Origin: CAZGAQ01 sp964523405
Lineage (GTDB): Bacteria; Planctomycetota; Phycisphaerae; UBA1845; Fen-1342
Assembly: GCA_964523405.1 (NCBI GenBank)
Contig: CAZGAQ010000022.1
Location: 1 to 64,000, forward strand
Length of the DNA stretch: 64,000 nucleotides
Reading direction: 5' to 3'
Shown: piece after piece, positions 45,538-54,654 of the stretch
How the letters are laid out: each line of letters opens with the position of its first letter
Numbering within the stretch: the stretch's first letter is position 1
The notes under the pieces: generated by a model
Database searches by the model: none
What the model was told of the DNA's origin: nothing
The model's input: only the letters and a program-made list of their open reading frames with translations
Program-made: the position numbers and the translations under genes

Positions 45538-47124
45538 CTACTGCCAGTCTTTCATTTCGGTCCGCAGTGCCTCCTCATCCGTCAGTTCCAGGGCATGCGC
45601 AATGTCGATCGCACGCTGCATGCTCGCCACGGCCTCCTTGGTCTGCCCCAGCTTTCTCTGCTCGCGGGCCATCTCGCGCAAACACAGGAATTGCTTGTTC
45701 ATATCGCCGTCCTTCTTCACCGCCGCGTAAGCCCGCTCGAGTTCCTGCAGCGCCTGCGCGTGATCCTCCATGCCCTGATAGACGTTGGCCAGCGCGATGC
45801 GCACCTCCGCATGCACCGATTCGTCCGCCAGCTCCAGGCACTTGTGCATGGCCGCCAGCGCTTCCGGCCAGCGCTTCTGCCGCGCATAGCACTGCCCCAG
45901 ATAGATATACGCCGTCGCCTGGTGCGGACGTGAACCCAGGTTCTGCGCCATCTTCAGCGTGCGCTCGTGCATCTCCAGCGCGCCGCTCACGTCGTCCAAG
46001 CGCTCGTAAATCAGAGCCAGCTTGCTGGTGGCCGGCAGACTGCCCACCACGTCACCCAGACCGGCCAGCACGTCCAGCAACCGGGACTGCCACTGCGCTG
46101 CCCGCAGCAGATTCTCGCGCTGCAGCTCCTTTTGCTTCTCCGGGGGCGCTTTGGGACCGGCCGGCGTCTGCCACGTCAGGCACAGATCGGCGATCCACGC
46201 CAGCGCCGCCACCTGTCCGTACGTGTCGCCCTCCGCGACGGCCAACTCCAGCGCCGTTTCCGCGCGCGTCCGCGCTGCCTCGGACGAGCCGCTCGCCTGC
46301 ATGATCAGGCTCAACGCCAACTCGGCGTTCACGCGATCCGGCGTGTCGCCGTCCATCCGCGCCATGTCGCTCAGCATCCGCAGCCGCGTGGCCGCCGAAT
46401 CCCGCCCGCGCTCCCCGCCGCGCACCTCGAGCTGCGCCAACAGCCCGATCGCCGGACGATAGCGCCGGTCGCTGTCCACCGCCTCGGTGGCCCAGCGCAG
46501 CGCCTTGCGCGGGTCTTCCTGCCGCGCCGCGGTCGTCGCGCGGGCAAAGTACTCCACCGCGGACAGCGACGTGCTCGGCGGCGCGAAGATCCGTGCCGCT
46601 AGCTTCTCGTTGAGTTCCGTCACCTTGAATTCGCCCAGCACCCAGCGCGTCGCGTCGTCCAGCACGTCAAACAGCCGGCCGGTGGTGCAGGTGTGCCGCC
46701 CGAGCGGCGCGTCCAGGTTATCCGTCCGCGCGATCTGCAGCTCCAGCGCGACATCGGTCGGCGTTCCGCGACACCGACCGCTGATCACGTGCGTTGCGCC
46801 CAGGCCGCGAATAACGAGCGGCCACGGCGGCGGCGGCCCGTTCGGCTCCTGCATCTCCAGCCGGCCCTGGAACAGCCGGATCGTTGGCAGCGCGACCACC
46901 GTTGGCACGCGCCGCAGGCGCCAGGTAAGCACTTCCTCGACGGCGACGGCGATCCAGGCATCCCGCTCGTCCCCTTGCGGATCGGGTGTAATGCCGGTGA
47001 CCGCCACGCGCGGCCGCAGGTCTGGCGCGGGCAGTGAGGCCGGCAGCGAGGTGGGGGGCGCGGCGTTGGGGTCTTGCGCGCTGCACCAACCGGGAACCCC
47101 CAGCAAACTCACGCCGGCGAGCAC
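45538..47124 (-). CDS. Secreted TPR protein with N-terminal TolB/CsgG-like domain
   Basis: At least 528 residues. A hydrophobic signal ends in 'CSAQ'. Residues ~35-160 resemble the alpha/beta domain that precedes TPRs in TolB- or adenylate-cyclase-associated proteins ('AWIAVAVEEVLTWRLRRVP'). From ~185 on there are many TPR-like helical hairpins ('AYIYLGQCYARQKRWPEALA'). The first standard codon (GTG, 47124) leaves the signal without a basic region. An ATT at 47160 has AAGGAGAT five bases upstream and would add 'HVSHSRQVAGF', giving a proper signal. Probably a periplasmic scaffold. Confidence 0.8.
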   Translation of the reverse strand: MLAGVSLLGVPGWCSAQDPNAAPPTSLPASLPAPDLRPRVAVTGITPDPQGDERDAWIAVAVEEVLTWRLRRVPTVVALPTIRLFQGRLEMQEPNGPPPPWPLVIRGLGATHVISGRCRGTPTDVALELQIARTDNLDAPLGRHTCTTGRLFDVLDDATRWVLGEFKVTELNEKLAARIFAPPSTSLSAVEYFARATTAARQEDPRKALRWATEAVDSDRRYRPAIGLLAQLEVRGGERGRDSAATRLRMLSDMARMDGDTPDRVNAELALSLIMQASGSSEAARTRAETALELAVAEGDTYGQVAALAWIADLCLTWQTPAGPKAPPEKQKELQRENLLRAAQWQSRLLDVLAGLGDVVGSLPATSKLALIYERLDDVSGALEMHERTLKMAQNLGSRPHQATAYIYLGQCYARQKRWPEALAAMHKCLELADESVHAEVRIALANVYQGMEDHAQALQELERAYAAVKKDGDMNKQFLCLREMAREQRKLGQTKEAVASMQRAIDIAHALELTDEEALRTEMKDWQ

Positions 47125-47288
47125 AAAGCCGGCGACTTGGCGAGAGTGCGAAACGTGAATGGCTGATCTCCTTCCGCGCGTGGGGCACGCCGGGCGCCAG
47201 CCGCCGCACGCCGGCGCGCATCATACTCCCCTGGCCCGCTGCCGGAAACGGACCGTCCCCCGCCCGCTGCCGGAAACACCGCCGCCGC

Positions 47289-48812
47289 CTACGCCCCCAG
47301 CGCCGCGTGCATGACGCGCTCTTGCGTCGCCTCCGCGCGGTCGAGTTCCGCCGTGATGCCGCCGCGGTGCATGACGAGGATGCGATCCGCCAGCGCCAGT
47401 AGCTCCGGCAGCTCGCTCGTGATCAGCAGCAAGCCCAGCCCGGCGCCGGTCAGCTCATTCAGCAGGGCGTAGATGTCCGCCTTCGCGGCCACATCGATCC
47501 CGCGCGTCGGCTCGTCCAGCAAGAGCACGCGCGGTTCCGTGAGCAGCCAGCGGGCGAAGACGACCTTCTGCTGGTTACCGCCCGACAGCGTGCCCACGGG
47601 CGCGTCCAGCGACGGCGCGCTCAGCCGCAGTCGTGCAGCGTAGTGCCCGCAGCGCTCCCGTTCGCGCGCCGCGCTGAGCAGGCCGCGCCGCTTCATCTTC
47701 GCCAACGTCGACAGACTCAGGTTCTGCAGCACGGACATCGGCAGCACCAGCCCGCTGGCCTTGCGGTCGTTCGTCAGCAGGGCCAGCCCCTGCCGGATCG
47801 CCGCTCGCGGCGACGCCAGCGCCACCGGCTGCTCATCCAGTTGCACGCCGCCGCGCTCCAGCGGCCCGTAGCGCCCGAAGATCGCCCCCAAGAGCTCGCT
47901 GTTGCCTGAACCGATCAGTCCGGCCACGCCCACAATTTCACCCGCCCGCACGGTCAAATCGACGTCGTGCACGAGCCACCGGCCGGTGCCGCGGTCGCGC
48001 AGCCCCAGTCCGCGCACGCACAAGCGCGCGCGCCCGGGCGTGCGAACCTGCTTGGGAAAAAACTGCTCGATGGTTCGCCCGACCATCCACTGCACCAGCC
48101 GCTCGCGCGGCAACTCCGCCGGTGTGGCCGTGCCGATGTACTGCCCGTCGCGCAGCACGGTGATGCGGTCCGCCAGGGCGTAGATCTCCTCCATCTTGTG
48201 CGAGATGTACACGATGCCGACGCCGCGGTCGCGCAGTTGCCGGATGGCCGCGAACAGTCGCTGGGTATCGGCGTCGGTCAGGGCGCTGGTCGGCTCATCC
48301 ATGACGAGCAGATGCGCCTCGCGGGCTAGGGCCTTGGCGATCTCGACCATCTGCTGAGCGCCCAACGGCAGGTCGACCACCCGTTGCGCGACGTTGAGAT
48401 CGAGCCCCAGCCGCTCCCGCAGCACCGCGTGCGCCGCCGCCTCCATCGCTCGCTGCCGCACCAGCCCCAGTGCGCTGACCGGCTCGCGTCCGAGAAAGAT
48501 GTTCTCCGCCACCGTCAGGTGCGGCACCAGCGCCAGCTCCTGGTGGATGATGGCGATACCCGCCTGTTCGGCGTCGCGCGGCCGCGCGAAGTGCACCGTC
48601 CGCCCGCCGAGCCGGATCTGCCCCGTGTACTCCTGGTACACCCCGCCGAGGATCTTCATCAGCGTGCTTTTGCCGGCCCCGTTCTCACCCACCAGCGCGT
48701 GAATCTCCCCCCGCGCCACGGAGAAATCCACGCCGCGCAGCACCTCCACGCCGGCAAACGCCTTGCGCACCTGGCACATCTGCAGTAGAACCGGCGCGGG
48801 ATGCGTGGACAC
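47289..48812 (-). CDS. Sugar ABC transporter double ATPase, RbsA/MglA-like
   Basis: 507 residues with two ABC cassettes: 'GENGAGKSTLMKILGG' and 'GLIGSGNSELL' (degenerate second Walker A, normal for this family), signatures 'LPLGAQQMVEIAKAL' and 'LSGGNQQKVVFARWL', Walker B 'LLVMDEPTSALT' and 'VLLLDEPTRGID'. These drive import of ribose, galactose, xylose or nucleosides. GTG at 48812 has GAGGAG upstream and gives a normal N-terminus. No permease or binding protein is next to it. Confidence 0.9.
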   Translation of the reverse strand: MSTHPAPVLLQMCQVRKAFAGVEVLRGVDFSVARGEIHALVGENGAGKSTLMKILGGVYQEYTGQIRLGGRTVHFARPRDAEQAGIAIIHQELALVPHLTVAENIFLGREPVSALGLVRQRAMEAAAHAVLRERLGLDLNVAQRVVDLPLGAQQMVEIAKALAREAHLLVMDEPTSALTDADTQRLFAAIRQLRDRGVGIVYISHKMEEIYALADRITVLRDGQYIGTATPAELPRERLVQWMVGRTIEQFFPKQVRTPGRARLCVRGLGLRDRGTGRWLVHDVDLTVRAGEIVGVAGLIGSGNSELLGAIFGRYGPLERGGVQLDEQPVALASPRAAIRQGLALLTNDRKASGLVLPMSVLQNLSLSTLAKMKRRGLLSAARERERCGHYAARLRLSAPSLDAPVGTLSGGNQQKVVFARWLLTEPRVLLLDEPTRGIDVAAKADIYALLNELTGAGLGLLLITSELPELLALADRILVMHRGGITAELDRAEATQERVMHAALGA

Positions 48813-48895
48813 GGCAGCTCCTCGGGGCACTCCGGCCACCGTAACCGCGCGCCGGCCGGCCTGGCAAGCCCCGCGGCGCACACGCCGCGGCCCGC

Positions 48896-48924
48896 TTGGA
48901 GTTGCGGCCTCGTCGCGGTATAAC
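48896..48924 (+). promoter_or_regulatory. Promoter of the thioredoxin-fold gene
   Basis: TTGGAG (48896-48901), 17-base spacer, TATAAC (48919-48924); the start codon is 57 bases on. Confidence 0.6.
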
Positions 48925-48980
48925 ATGCTGCCTGGGCGGGCACCGCGCGGAGATTGGCGCTCGTCCGGACGGAGAACCCC

Positions 48981-50210
48981 ATGAAGGCGGCAATCGCGGC
49001 GGCGATCGTAGTGGCGCTGATGTGTGGCAGTCTGGTCTACGCCGACCTGGAGAAGGGGGCCTGGGCGCCGGATCTCGAAGCCAAGGAATGGTACAACAGC
49101 GACGAGCCCGTCTCGCTCAACCAACTGCGCGGCATGACCGTCGTGCTGTTCTTCTGGGTGTCCTTCCACGAAGGGGGCGAGCAGGTCATCCCGCTCATGA
49201 ACCTGCTGAACTCCCGGCTGGGCCGCACGCGCGGCGTGTACATCATCGGCGTCACCGACGGTGACCGCACACGCGTCGAAGCCATGCTCAAGAAGCAGAA
49301 GGTCTTTTTCCCCGTCGCGCTCGAGGCCAAGAAGACCATCGACGAGTACAAGATCACCAGCTTCCCGCACACCGTCGTCATCGATCCCTCCGGCAAGATC
49401 GCCTGGGCCGGCTGGCCCGGGGGCCAGGGCGAGGACGAACTCGCCAAACTGACCCTCGGCCTCCTCGCGGATAATCCGCCCATCAAGACTCACCCCCTGG
49501 AGGCCAAAATCGCCGAGGAGAAACTCCGCGAGGCCCGCCAGGCGCTGCGCGACGGCGACTATCGCGAGGCCTTCGTCGCCGCCATCACGGCCGACGAGCA
49601 CGCCCTGGCCGGCGACGAGCTGAAAATCCGCTGCCAGGATATGCTGGACCTGGTTGAGGCCGTCGGCCGCGACCGGCTTGCCCAGGCCGAACGGGCTGCC
49701 GTGGACCGGCGCTTCGAGGATGCCGTGACGCTGCTGGCCGATCTGCGCCGGGATTTCCGCGGCATGGACGTGGCCCGAGCCGCCAGCCGTAAACTCGAAG
49801 CCTTGAAGAAGAAATACCCCGAGGTGGCCCGCCACCTGGAGAAGGAGAACGAGCTCAGCAAGGCGGAAGCCCTGCTCGCCAAGGCGCTGGACGATCTGCG
49901 CGCCAGCCCGCGTCGCATCGGCCCCGCCTTCGAAAAGCTCGAGGAAATCGTCGGTGACTACGCGGGCACCGCCACCGCCACCAAAGCGCAGACCGTCCTC
50001 GACCGGATCAAGAAGAATGACGGCATGATGGACTACGTGCGCGACCACAAGGCTTCGAAAGACTGCGAAGCCTGGCTGTCCCAGGCGCGCGTGCACGAGA
50101 ACACCAGGCAGTACGCCAAGGCCCGCGAGCTTTACCAGCGCATCCTGAAGGAATACTTCGACACGATCTACGCCGATCAGGCCGCCCAGCGCCTCGCGCA
50201 ACTGCCCTAA
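48981..50210 (+). CDS. Secreted thioredoxin-fold protein with helical-repeat tail, no CXXC
   Basis: 409 residues. A signal peptide ends near Ala21. Residues ~25-160 follow the TlpA/redoxin fold ('WAPDLEAKEW', 'LRGMTVVLFFWVSF', 'FPHTVVIDPSGKIAWAGWPG') with the cis-Pro region kept. Where TlpA has WCxxC, this protein has 'VSFHEGGEQ', so it cannot be a disulfide reductase. The C-terminal half is charged TPR-like helices. A role in binding or assembly in the periplasm is more likely. GGAGAA precedes the ATG. Confidence 0.82.
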   Translation: MKAAIAAAIVVALMCGSLVYADLEKGAWAPDLEAKEWYNSDEPVSLNQLRGMTVVLFFWVSFHEGGEQVIPLMNLLNSRLGRTRGVYIIGVTDGDRTRVEAMLKKQKVFFPVALEAKKTIDEYKITSFPHTVVIDPSGKIAWAGWPGGQGEDELAKLTLGLLADNPPIKTHPLEAKIAEEKLREARQALRDGDYREAFVAAITADEHALAGDELKIRCQDMLDLVEAVGRDRLAQAERAAVDRRFEDAVTLLADLRRDFRGMDVARAASRKLEALKKKYPEVARHLEKENELSKAEALLAKALDDLRASPRRIGPAFEKLEEIVGDYAGTATATKAQTVLDRIKKNDGMMDYVRDHKASKDCEAWLSQARVHENTRQYAKARELYQRILKEYFDTIYADQAAQRLAQLP

Positions 50211-50335
50211 CGCCTGGCCCTCGCGACAGCGGGGGCCCGGCGCTCACCGGCGGACATTGAACTCCCCTTCCTCCCGTAGCGGGGTGGCGGGAGTGAATCC
50301 CTGTTCCGCTGACCCCCGCGCGGCGCGACCCCGCC

Positions 50336-51142
50336 TTACGGCTGCTGGTCGCTGGACTCCGGCGCCTCTGGCCCCGCATCCAGCGCCGCCAGGAGCGTGC
50401 CCGCCACGACCGTGCCGCGCTCCGCGCGCACCCGGATCACCAGGTAAGCCTCGCGCTCCAGCCAGCCCGGCATACGCGGCTGCGGCGGCGCCAGCACCAC
50501 CGCGCGATCGTTGGTCGTCAGCATCCACGCCGCCACCGTCGGCGCCCGGTCCTTCAATTTCTCCGCCGTCAGCACCTGCAGCGTCTCGGTCGGCACCCCG
50601 TCCACTTTGATCGGCCGGCGGGCGCTGATCTGCGGCTCCAGAACGTGCGGATAGAGGCCCTTGGCCGGCCGCTCCGGCAAGGGGCCGACCAACGGCAGCG
50701 CGTCGTAGCCGGCCGCATCGACGACCGCAACCGCACGGGCGCCGCTGGCCTGGGCCAGGGCCAGCACAAAATCCAGTGCGGCGAGCTCGGCGACCTCGTC
50801 CGGTGTGCGCTTGTCCGCCGGGATGCGGGCGAGCCGCTGCCGGGTGAGCGCGTACGTTTCCGGCCCGGTCGGTCGCGTGGTCTCCGCTGTCGTTGGCTGC
50901 GAAGCCGGGGTCGTCTTGCCCGGCTTCTTGCGGCCGGTCGTGCTGCGCTTCTTGTTCGGTTTGCGGGCCGGGGCTGACTTGGCGGGCGGTTCTGCGCTCA
51001 CGACGAGGGCCGCCCCGCCCGGGTGGGGTGGATTGGCGGCCCGCCCCGCGTGCGAATCCCCCGCCCACGCCGCGCACGAAAACGCGACGACTAGCCACGC
51101 CAGCCGTCGCGCGCCGCTCGTCCGACCGCTGCCGTTAGGCAT
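50336..51142 (-). CDS. Secreted protein of unknown function
   Basis: 268 residues. A signal peptide ends near 'SHAGRAA', then a basic Lys/Pro/Ala-rich stretch (~50-90) and a ~170-residue domain I do not recognise. Its start overlaps the rplU stop by eight bases, so it is cotranscribed and perhaps coupled with the ribosomal gene, where rpmA would normally sit. Confidence 0.7.
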   Translation of the reverse strand: MPNGSGRTSGARRLAWLVVAFSCAAWAGDSHAGRAANPPHPGGAALVVSAEPPAKSAPARKPNKKRSTTGRKKPGKTTPASQPTTAETTRPTGPETYALTRQRLARIPADKRTPDEVAELAALDFVLALAQASGARAVAVVDAAGYDALPLVGPLPERPAKGLYPHVLEPQISARRPIKVDGVPTETLQVLTAEKLKDRAPTVAAWMLTTNDRAVVLAPPQPRMPGWLEREAYLVIRVRAERGTVVAGTLLAALDAGPEAPESSDQQP

Positions 51143-51449
51143 TGATCGCGCCGATCTCCACTTTCATCATCTGCTGACGGTGGCCCCAGCGCTTGTAGTA
51201 CCCCTTGCGCCGGGAGAATTTCACGCCGCTGACCTTCGGCATCTTCAGGGCCTCGAGCACCTTGGCCGACACCGTCGCTCCGCTTACCCACGGCGTGCCG
51301 ATCCGGGCGCCCGCGCCCTCGCCGACCATCAGCACCTTGTCGAAGGTGATGTCCTTCTGGCCTTCGGGGAGTTCCTTGAGTTCGATCAGCAGCTTGTCAC
51401 CCGTGCTGACCTTGTACTGCTTGCCGCCGTCTTCGAAGATTGCGTACAC
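51135..51449 (-). CDS. rplU: 50S ribosomal protein L21
   Basis: 104 residues. 'MYAIFEDGGKQYKVSTGD' and the C-terminal 'FSRRKGYYKRWGHRQQMMKVEI' are L21 hallmarks. GTG start at 51449 with AAGGAG. The usual downstream partner rpmA (L27) is missing here. Confidence 0.97.
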   Translation of the reverse strand: MYAIFEDGGKQYKVSTGDKLLIELKELPEGQKDITFDKVLMVGEGAGARIGTPWVSGATVSAKVLEALKMPKVSGVKFSRRKGYYKRWGHRQQMMKVEIGAINA

Positions 51450-51502
51450 GATCGCTCCTTGTCTGTCAGGCAGAGCGAGTTAGCTCCACGCGAGAACCCG
51501 GT

Positions 51503-51531
51503 AGTGTACAGCACGACCAGCGCAACTGCAA
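51503..51531 (-). promoter_or_regulatory. Promoter of rplU
   Basis: Minus strand: TTGCAG (51526-51531), 17 bases, TACACT (51503-51508), 54 bases before the start. Moderate matches. Confidence 0.5.
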
Positions 51532-51767
51532 CCCGGACGCTTGGTCTGCGGCCACATCATCCCTTGTCCGCCACATTCCGTGGCCTTATTGGGACGTAAC
51601 TTCCGCCCCTTCCGTAATTTGGATCGAGCCCGGCCGGTCGCGCCGGCGGGGGGGCCGCGCACCGCCGTCCCGGCCGCGGGCGCGCCCGCGGCCCGCGCTC
51701 GGGCGCTGCCGGCGTCCCCGCCCCCGCCTCCGGTTGACCCTCGGCATGGGTCGACTACCCTCTAGGC
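51532..51767. other. Intergenic part of the rplU-aceE divergent region
   Basis: The whole gap is 318 bases. Apart from the rplU promoter side, it becomes very GC-rich near aceE (51640-51740), with no gene or RNA seen. Confidence 0.5.
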
Positions 51768-54485
51768 ATGACGACCGATGCACTAACCCAGGCGGAACCC
51801 ACCACCGATCCCCGTGACACCGACCCCCTCGAGACGGCCGAGTGGCTTGCCTCGCTGGAAGCCGTGCACCACCAGGGTGGGCGGCGGCGCACGCAGTTCC
51901 TGCTCGAACAGCTCCACAAGTGGGCGCTGAAGCGCGAAGTCCCGATCCCCTTTGCCGCCAACACCCCCTATATCAACACGATCCCGCGCCGTCAGCAGCC
52001 GCCGTACCCCGGTGACCGCGACCTCGAACGACGCATCAAGAGCTTCATGCGCTGGAATGCGATGGCCATGGTCGTCCGGGCCAACCGCCAGTCGGAGGGC
52101 ATCGGCGGGCACATTTCCTCGTATGCCTCCAGCGCGACACTGCTGGAAGTGGGCTTCAACCACTTCTTCCGCGCCCGCACTGACAACTCCTCCGGCGATC
52201 AGATCTTCTTCCAGGGCCACGCTGCCCCCGGCATTTACGCCCGCGCCTACCTCGAAGGTCGCATCGACGAGCCTCACCTGATGAACTTCCGCCGCGAACT
52301 CGCGCCCGGCGGCGGCCTGTCCTCGTATCCGCATCCCTGGCTGATGCGCGACTTCTGGCAGTTCCCCACCGTGTCCATGGGCCTCGGCCCCCTCAACTCG
52401 ATCTACCAGGCGCGCTTCAACCAGTACCTGGCCGATCGCGGACTCCTGCGGACGGCCGGCTCACGCGTCTGGGCCTTCCTGGGCGATGGCGAGATGGATG
52501 AACCCGAGAGCCTCGGCGCGATCACGCTGGCGGCCCGCGAGCAGCTCGATCACCTCACGTGGGTGATCAACTGCAATCTGCAGCGGTTGGACGGGCCGGT
52601 GCGCGGCAACGGCAACGTGATCCAGGAGCTGGAGGCCGCTTTCCGCGGCGCCGGCTGGAATGTCATCAAGGTCATCTGGGGCAGCGACTGGGATCCGCTC
52701 TTTGCGGCCGACACCGAGGGCCTGCTGATCGAGCACATGGGCCAGATCGTCGACGGGCAGTGGCAGCGCTTCAGCGTCGAATCCGGCAGCTACGCCCGCG
52801 AGCACTTCTTCGGCCGCGATCCGCGCCTGCTTGACTTGGTCGGGCGCCTGAGCGACGACGAGCTGCGCAACTTGCGCCTCGGCGGCCACGACCCCGAAAA
52901 GGTCCATGCGGCCTACGCCGCGGCCACGGCCCATACCGGCCAGCCGACCGTGATTCTCGCCCGCACGATCAAGGGCTATGGACTGGGCGAAGCAGGGGAG
53001 GGCAAGAACGTCACGCATCAGCAGAAGAAGCTCAACGAGGCCGAACTCAAGGCATTCCGCGATCGCTTCGACATTCCCGTCAGCGACGCGGAGCTCAAGG
53101 AGGCGCCGTTCAAGCGCTTCGAAAAAGGCAGCCGCGAGTACGAGTACCTGCACGCACGCCGTCGCGCGCTGGGTGGTTTCGTGCCTCACCGGCAGGTCCG
53201 TACGGTGCCACTCGAGGCCCCGCCGCTGGAGATCTTCGACGAGTTCCTGCAGGGCAGCGGCGAGCGCAAGGTCGCGACGACCATGGCGCTGGTACGCATG
53301 ATCAACCGCCTGATGTCCGACAAACGGCTGGGCAAGCTCATCGTGCCCATCGTCCCGGACGAAGCCCGCACATTCGGGATGGAGGCCCTGTTCCGCTCGT
53401 TCGGCATCTATGCCCACAGCGGACAGCTCTACGAACCGGTCGATGCGCACCTGCTGATGCGCTACGAGGAGCGCAAGAACGGGCAGATTCTGGAAGAGGG
53501 CATCAACGAGGCCGGTGCGCTCGCTTCCTGGATCGCCGCCGGCACGGCGTACGCGACGCACGGCGTCAGCACAATCCCGTTCTTCCTGTTCTACTCGATG
53601 TTCGGTTTCCAGCGTGTCGGCGACCAGATCTGGCTCGCTGGCGACATGCGCACCCGCGGCTTCCTCGTCGGCGCGACCGCGGGCCGCACGACGCTCAACG
53701 GCGAGGGCCTGCAGCACCAGGACGGCCACAGCCTCCTCCACGCCAGCACCGTGCCGAACTGCATCACCTACGACTGTGCCTTCGCCTACGAGCTGGCCAT
53801 CGTCGTCCAGGACGGCCTGCGCCGCATGCACGAACTCGGCGAGGACATCTTCTACTACCTCACCGTCTACAACGAGACGTACGCGATGCGGCCGCTGCCG
53901 GGCAACAGCGGCGCGGACCATGAACACGCCCGCACCGGCGTCCTCCGCGGACTCTACAAAGTGCAGACCGCCGACAAGCCCGGCAAGCTACCCCGCGTCC
54001 ACCTCTTCGGCAGCGGCCCGCTCCTCAACGAGGCCCTCCGCGCCCAGCAGCTCCTCCGCGACCAGTACAAGGTCGCCGCCGACGTGTGGAGCGCAACCAG
54101 CTACAACGAGCTGTACCGCGACGCGCTGCTGTGCGAACGCTGGAACCGCCTCCACCCGACTGAGCCGGCCCGCGTGCCGTTCTTCCGCCAAGCTCTGGGC
54201 GATGACGCCTGGCCGATCGTGACCACGTCCGACTACATCAGCGCGGTGGCGCTGCGCCTGGCGCCGTGGGCTCCGGCCGGCCTGACGGCCCTGGGCACAG
54301 ACGGCTTCGGCCGCAGCGACTCGCGGGCGGCCCTGCGGCGGCACTTCGAGACGGATGCCGAGCACGTGGTCGTCGCTGCCCTGGCGGAACTGGTGCGCCG
54401 CGGCCAAGTCGAGACCCGCGTGCTGGCCAAGGCGATCAACGATCTGGGGCTTGACCCGGAGCAGACCCCGGCGGCGCTGGCCTGA
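51768..54485 (+). CDS. aceE: Pyruvate dehydrogenase E1, homodimeric type
   Basis: 905 residues, normal for AceE. It decarboxylates pyruvate with thiamine diphosphate and passes acetyl groups to E2. The ThDP motif 'LGDGEMDEPES...INCNLQRLDGPV' is clear, with 'GQIFFQGHAAPGIYARA' (read here as DQIFFQGHAAPG) near residue 145 and the conserved 'NGEGLQHQDGHSLL' and 'ETYAMRPLP' in the C-terminal half. E2 (aceF) and E3 (lpd) are not adjacent. ATG at 51768. Confidence 0.96.
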   Translation: MTTDALTQAEPTTDPRDTDPLETAEWLASLEAVHHQGGRRRTQFLLEQLHKWALKREVPIPFAANTPYINTIPRRQQPPYPGDRDLERRIKSFMRWNAMAMVVRANRQSEGIGGHISSYASSATLLEVGFNHFFRARTDNSSGDQIFFQGHAAPGIYARAYLEGRIDEPHLMNFRRELAPGGGLSSYPHPWLMRDFWQFPTVSMGLGPLNSIYQARFNQYLADRGLLRTAGSRVWAFLGDGEMDEPESLGAITLAAREQLDHLTWVINCNLQRLDGPVRGNGNVIQELEAAFRGAGWNVIKVIWGSDWDPLFAADTEGLLIEHMGQIVDGQWQRFSVESGSYAREHFFGRDPRLLDLVGRLSDDELRNLRLGGHDPEKVHAAYAAATAHTGQPTVILARTIKGYGLGEAGEGKNVTHQQKKLNEAELKAFRDRFDIPVSDAELKEAPFKRFEKGSREYEYLHARRRALGGFVPHRQVRTVPLEAPPLEIFDEFLQGSGERKVATTMALVRMINRLMSDKRLGKLIVPIVPDEARTFGMEALFRSFGIYAHSGQLYEPVDAHLLMRYEERKNGQILEEGINEAGALASWIAAGTAYATHGVSTIPFFLFYSMFGFQRVGDQIWLAGDMRTRGFLVGATAGRTTLNGEGLQHQDGHSLLHASTVPNCITYDCAFAYELAIVVQDGLRRMHELGEDIFYYLTVYNETYAMRPLPGNSGADHEHARTGVLRGLYKVQTADKPGKLPRVHLFGSGPLLNEALRAQQLLRDQYKVAADVWSATSYNELYRDALLCERWNRLHPTEPARVPFFRQALGDDAWPIVTTSDYISAVALRLAPWAPAGLTALGTDGFGRSDSRAALRRHFETDAEHVVVAALAELVRRGQVETRVLAKAINDLGLDPEQTPAALA

Positions 54486-54654
54486 CCGTCGTCCGCCCCG
54501 ACGACTCTGACACGGTCGTCCCGCCCGGTCCGTCGAGAACGCAGCGTCGGCCCCCGCCTGTCCCGAACGAACATGAGGGCCGGCCCACGCGGAATGCCGT
54601 AGGCCCAACCCTTGCGCCCACGCCGCGCTGCGCACGAGGCATTCGCGCCGGCCC

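Noticed and set aside
48813..50201. N-terminal extension of the sugar ABC ATPase to 970 residues
   Set aside because: The extra part is antisense to the thioredoxin-fold gene, and GTG 48812 has a GAGGAG site and gives the family's normal start.
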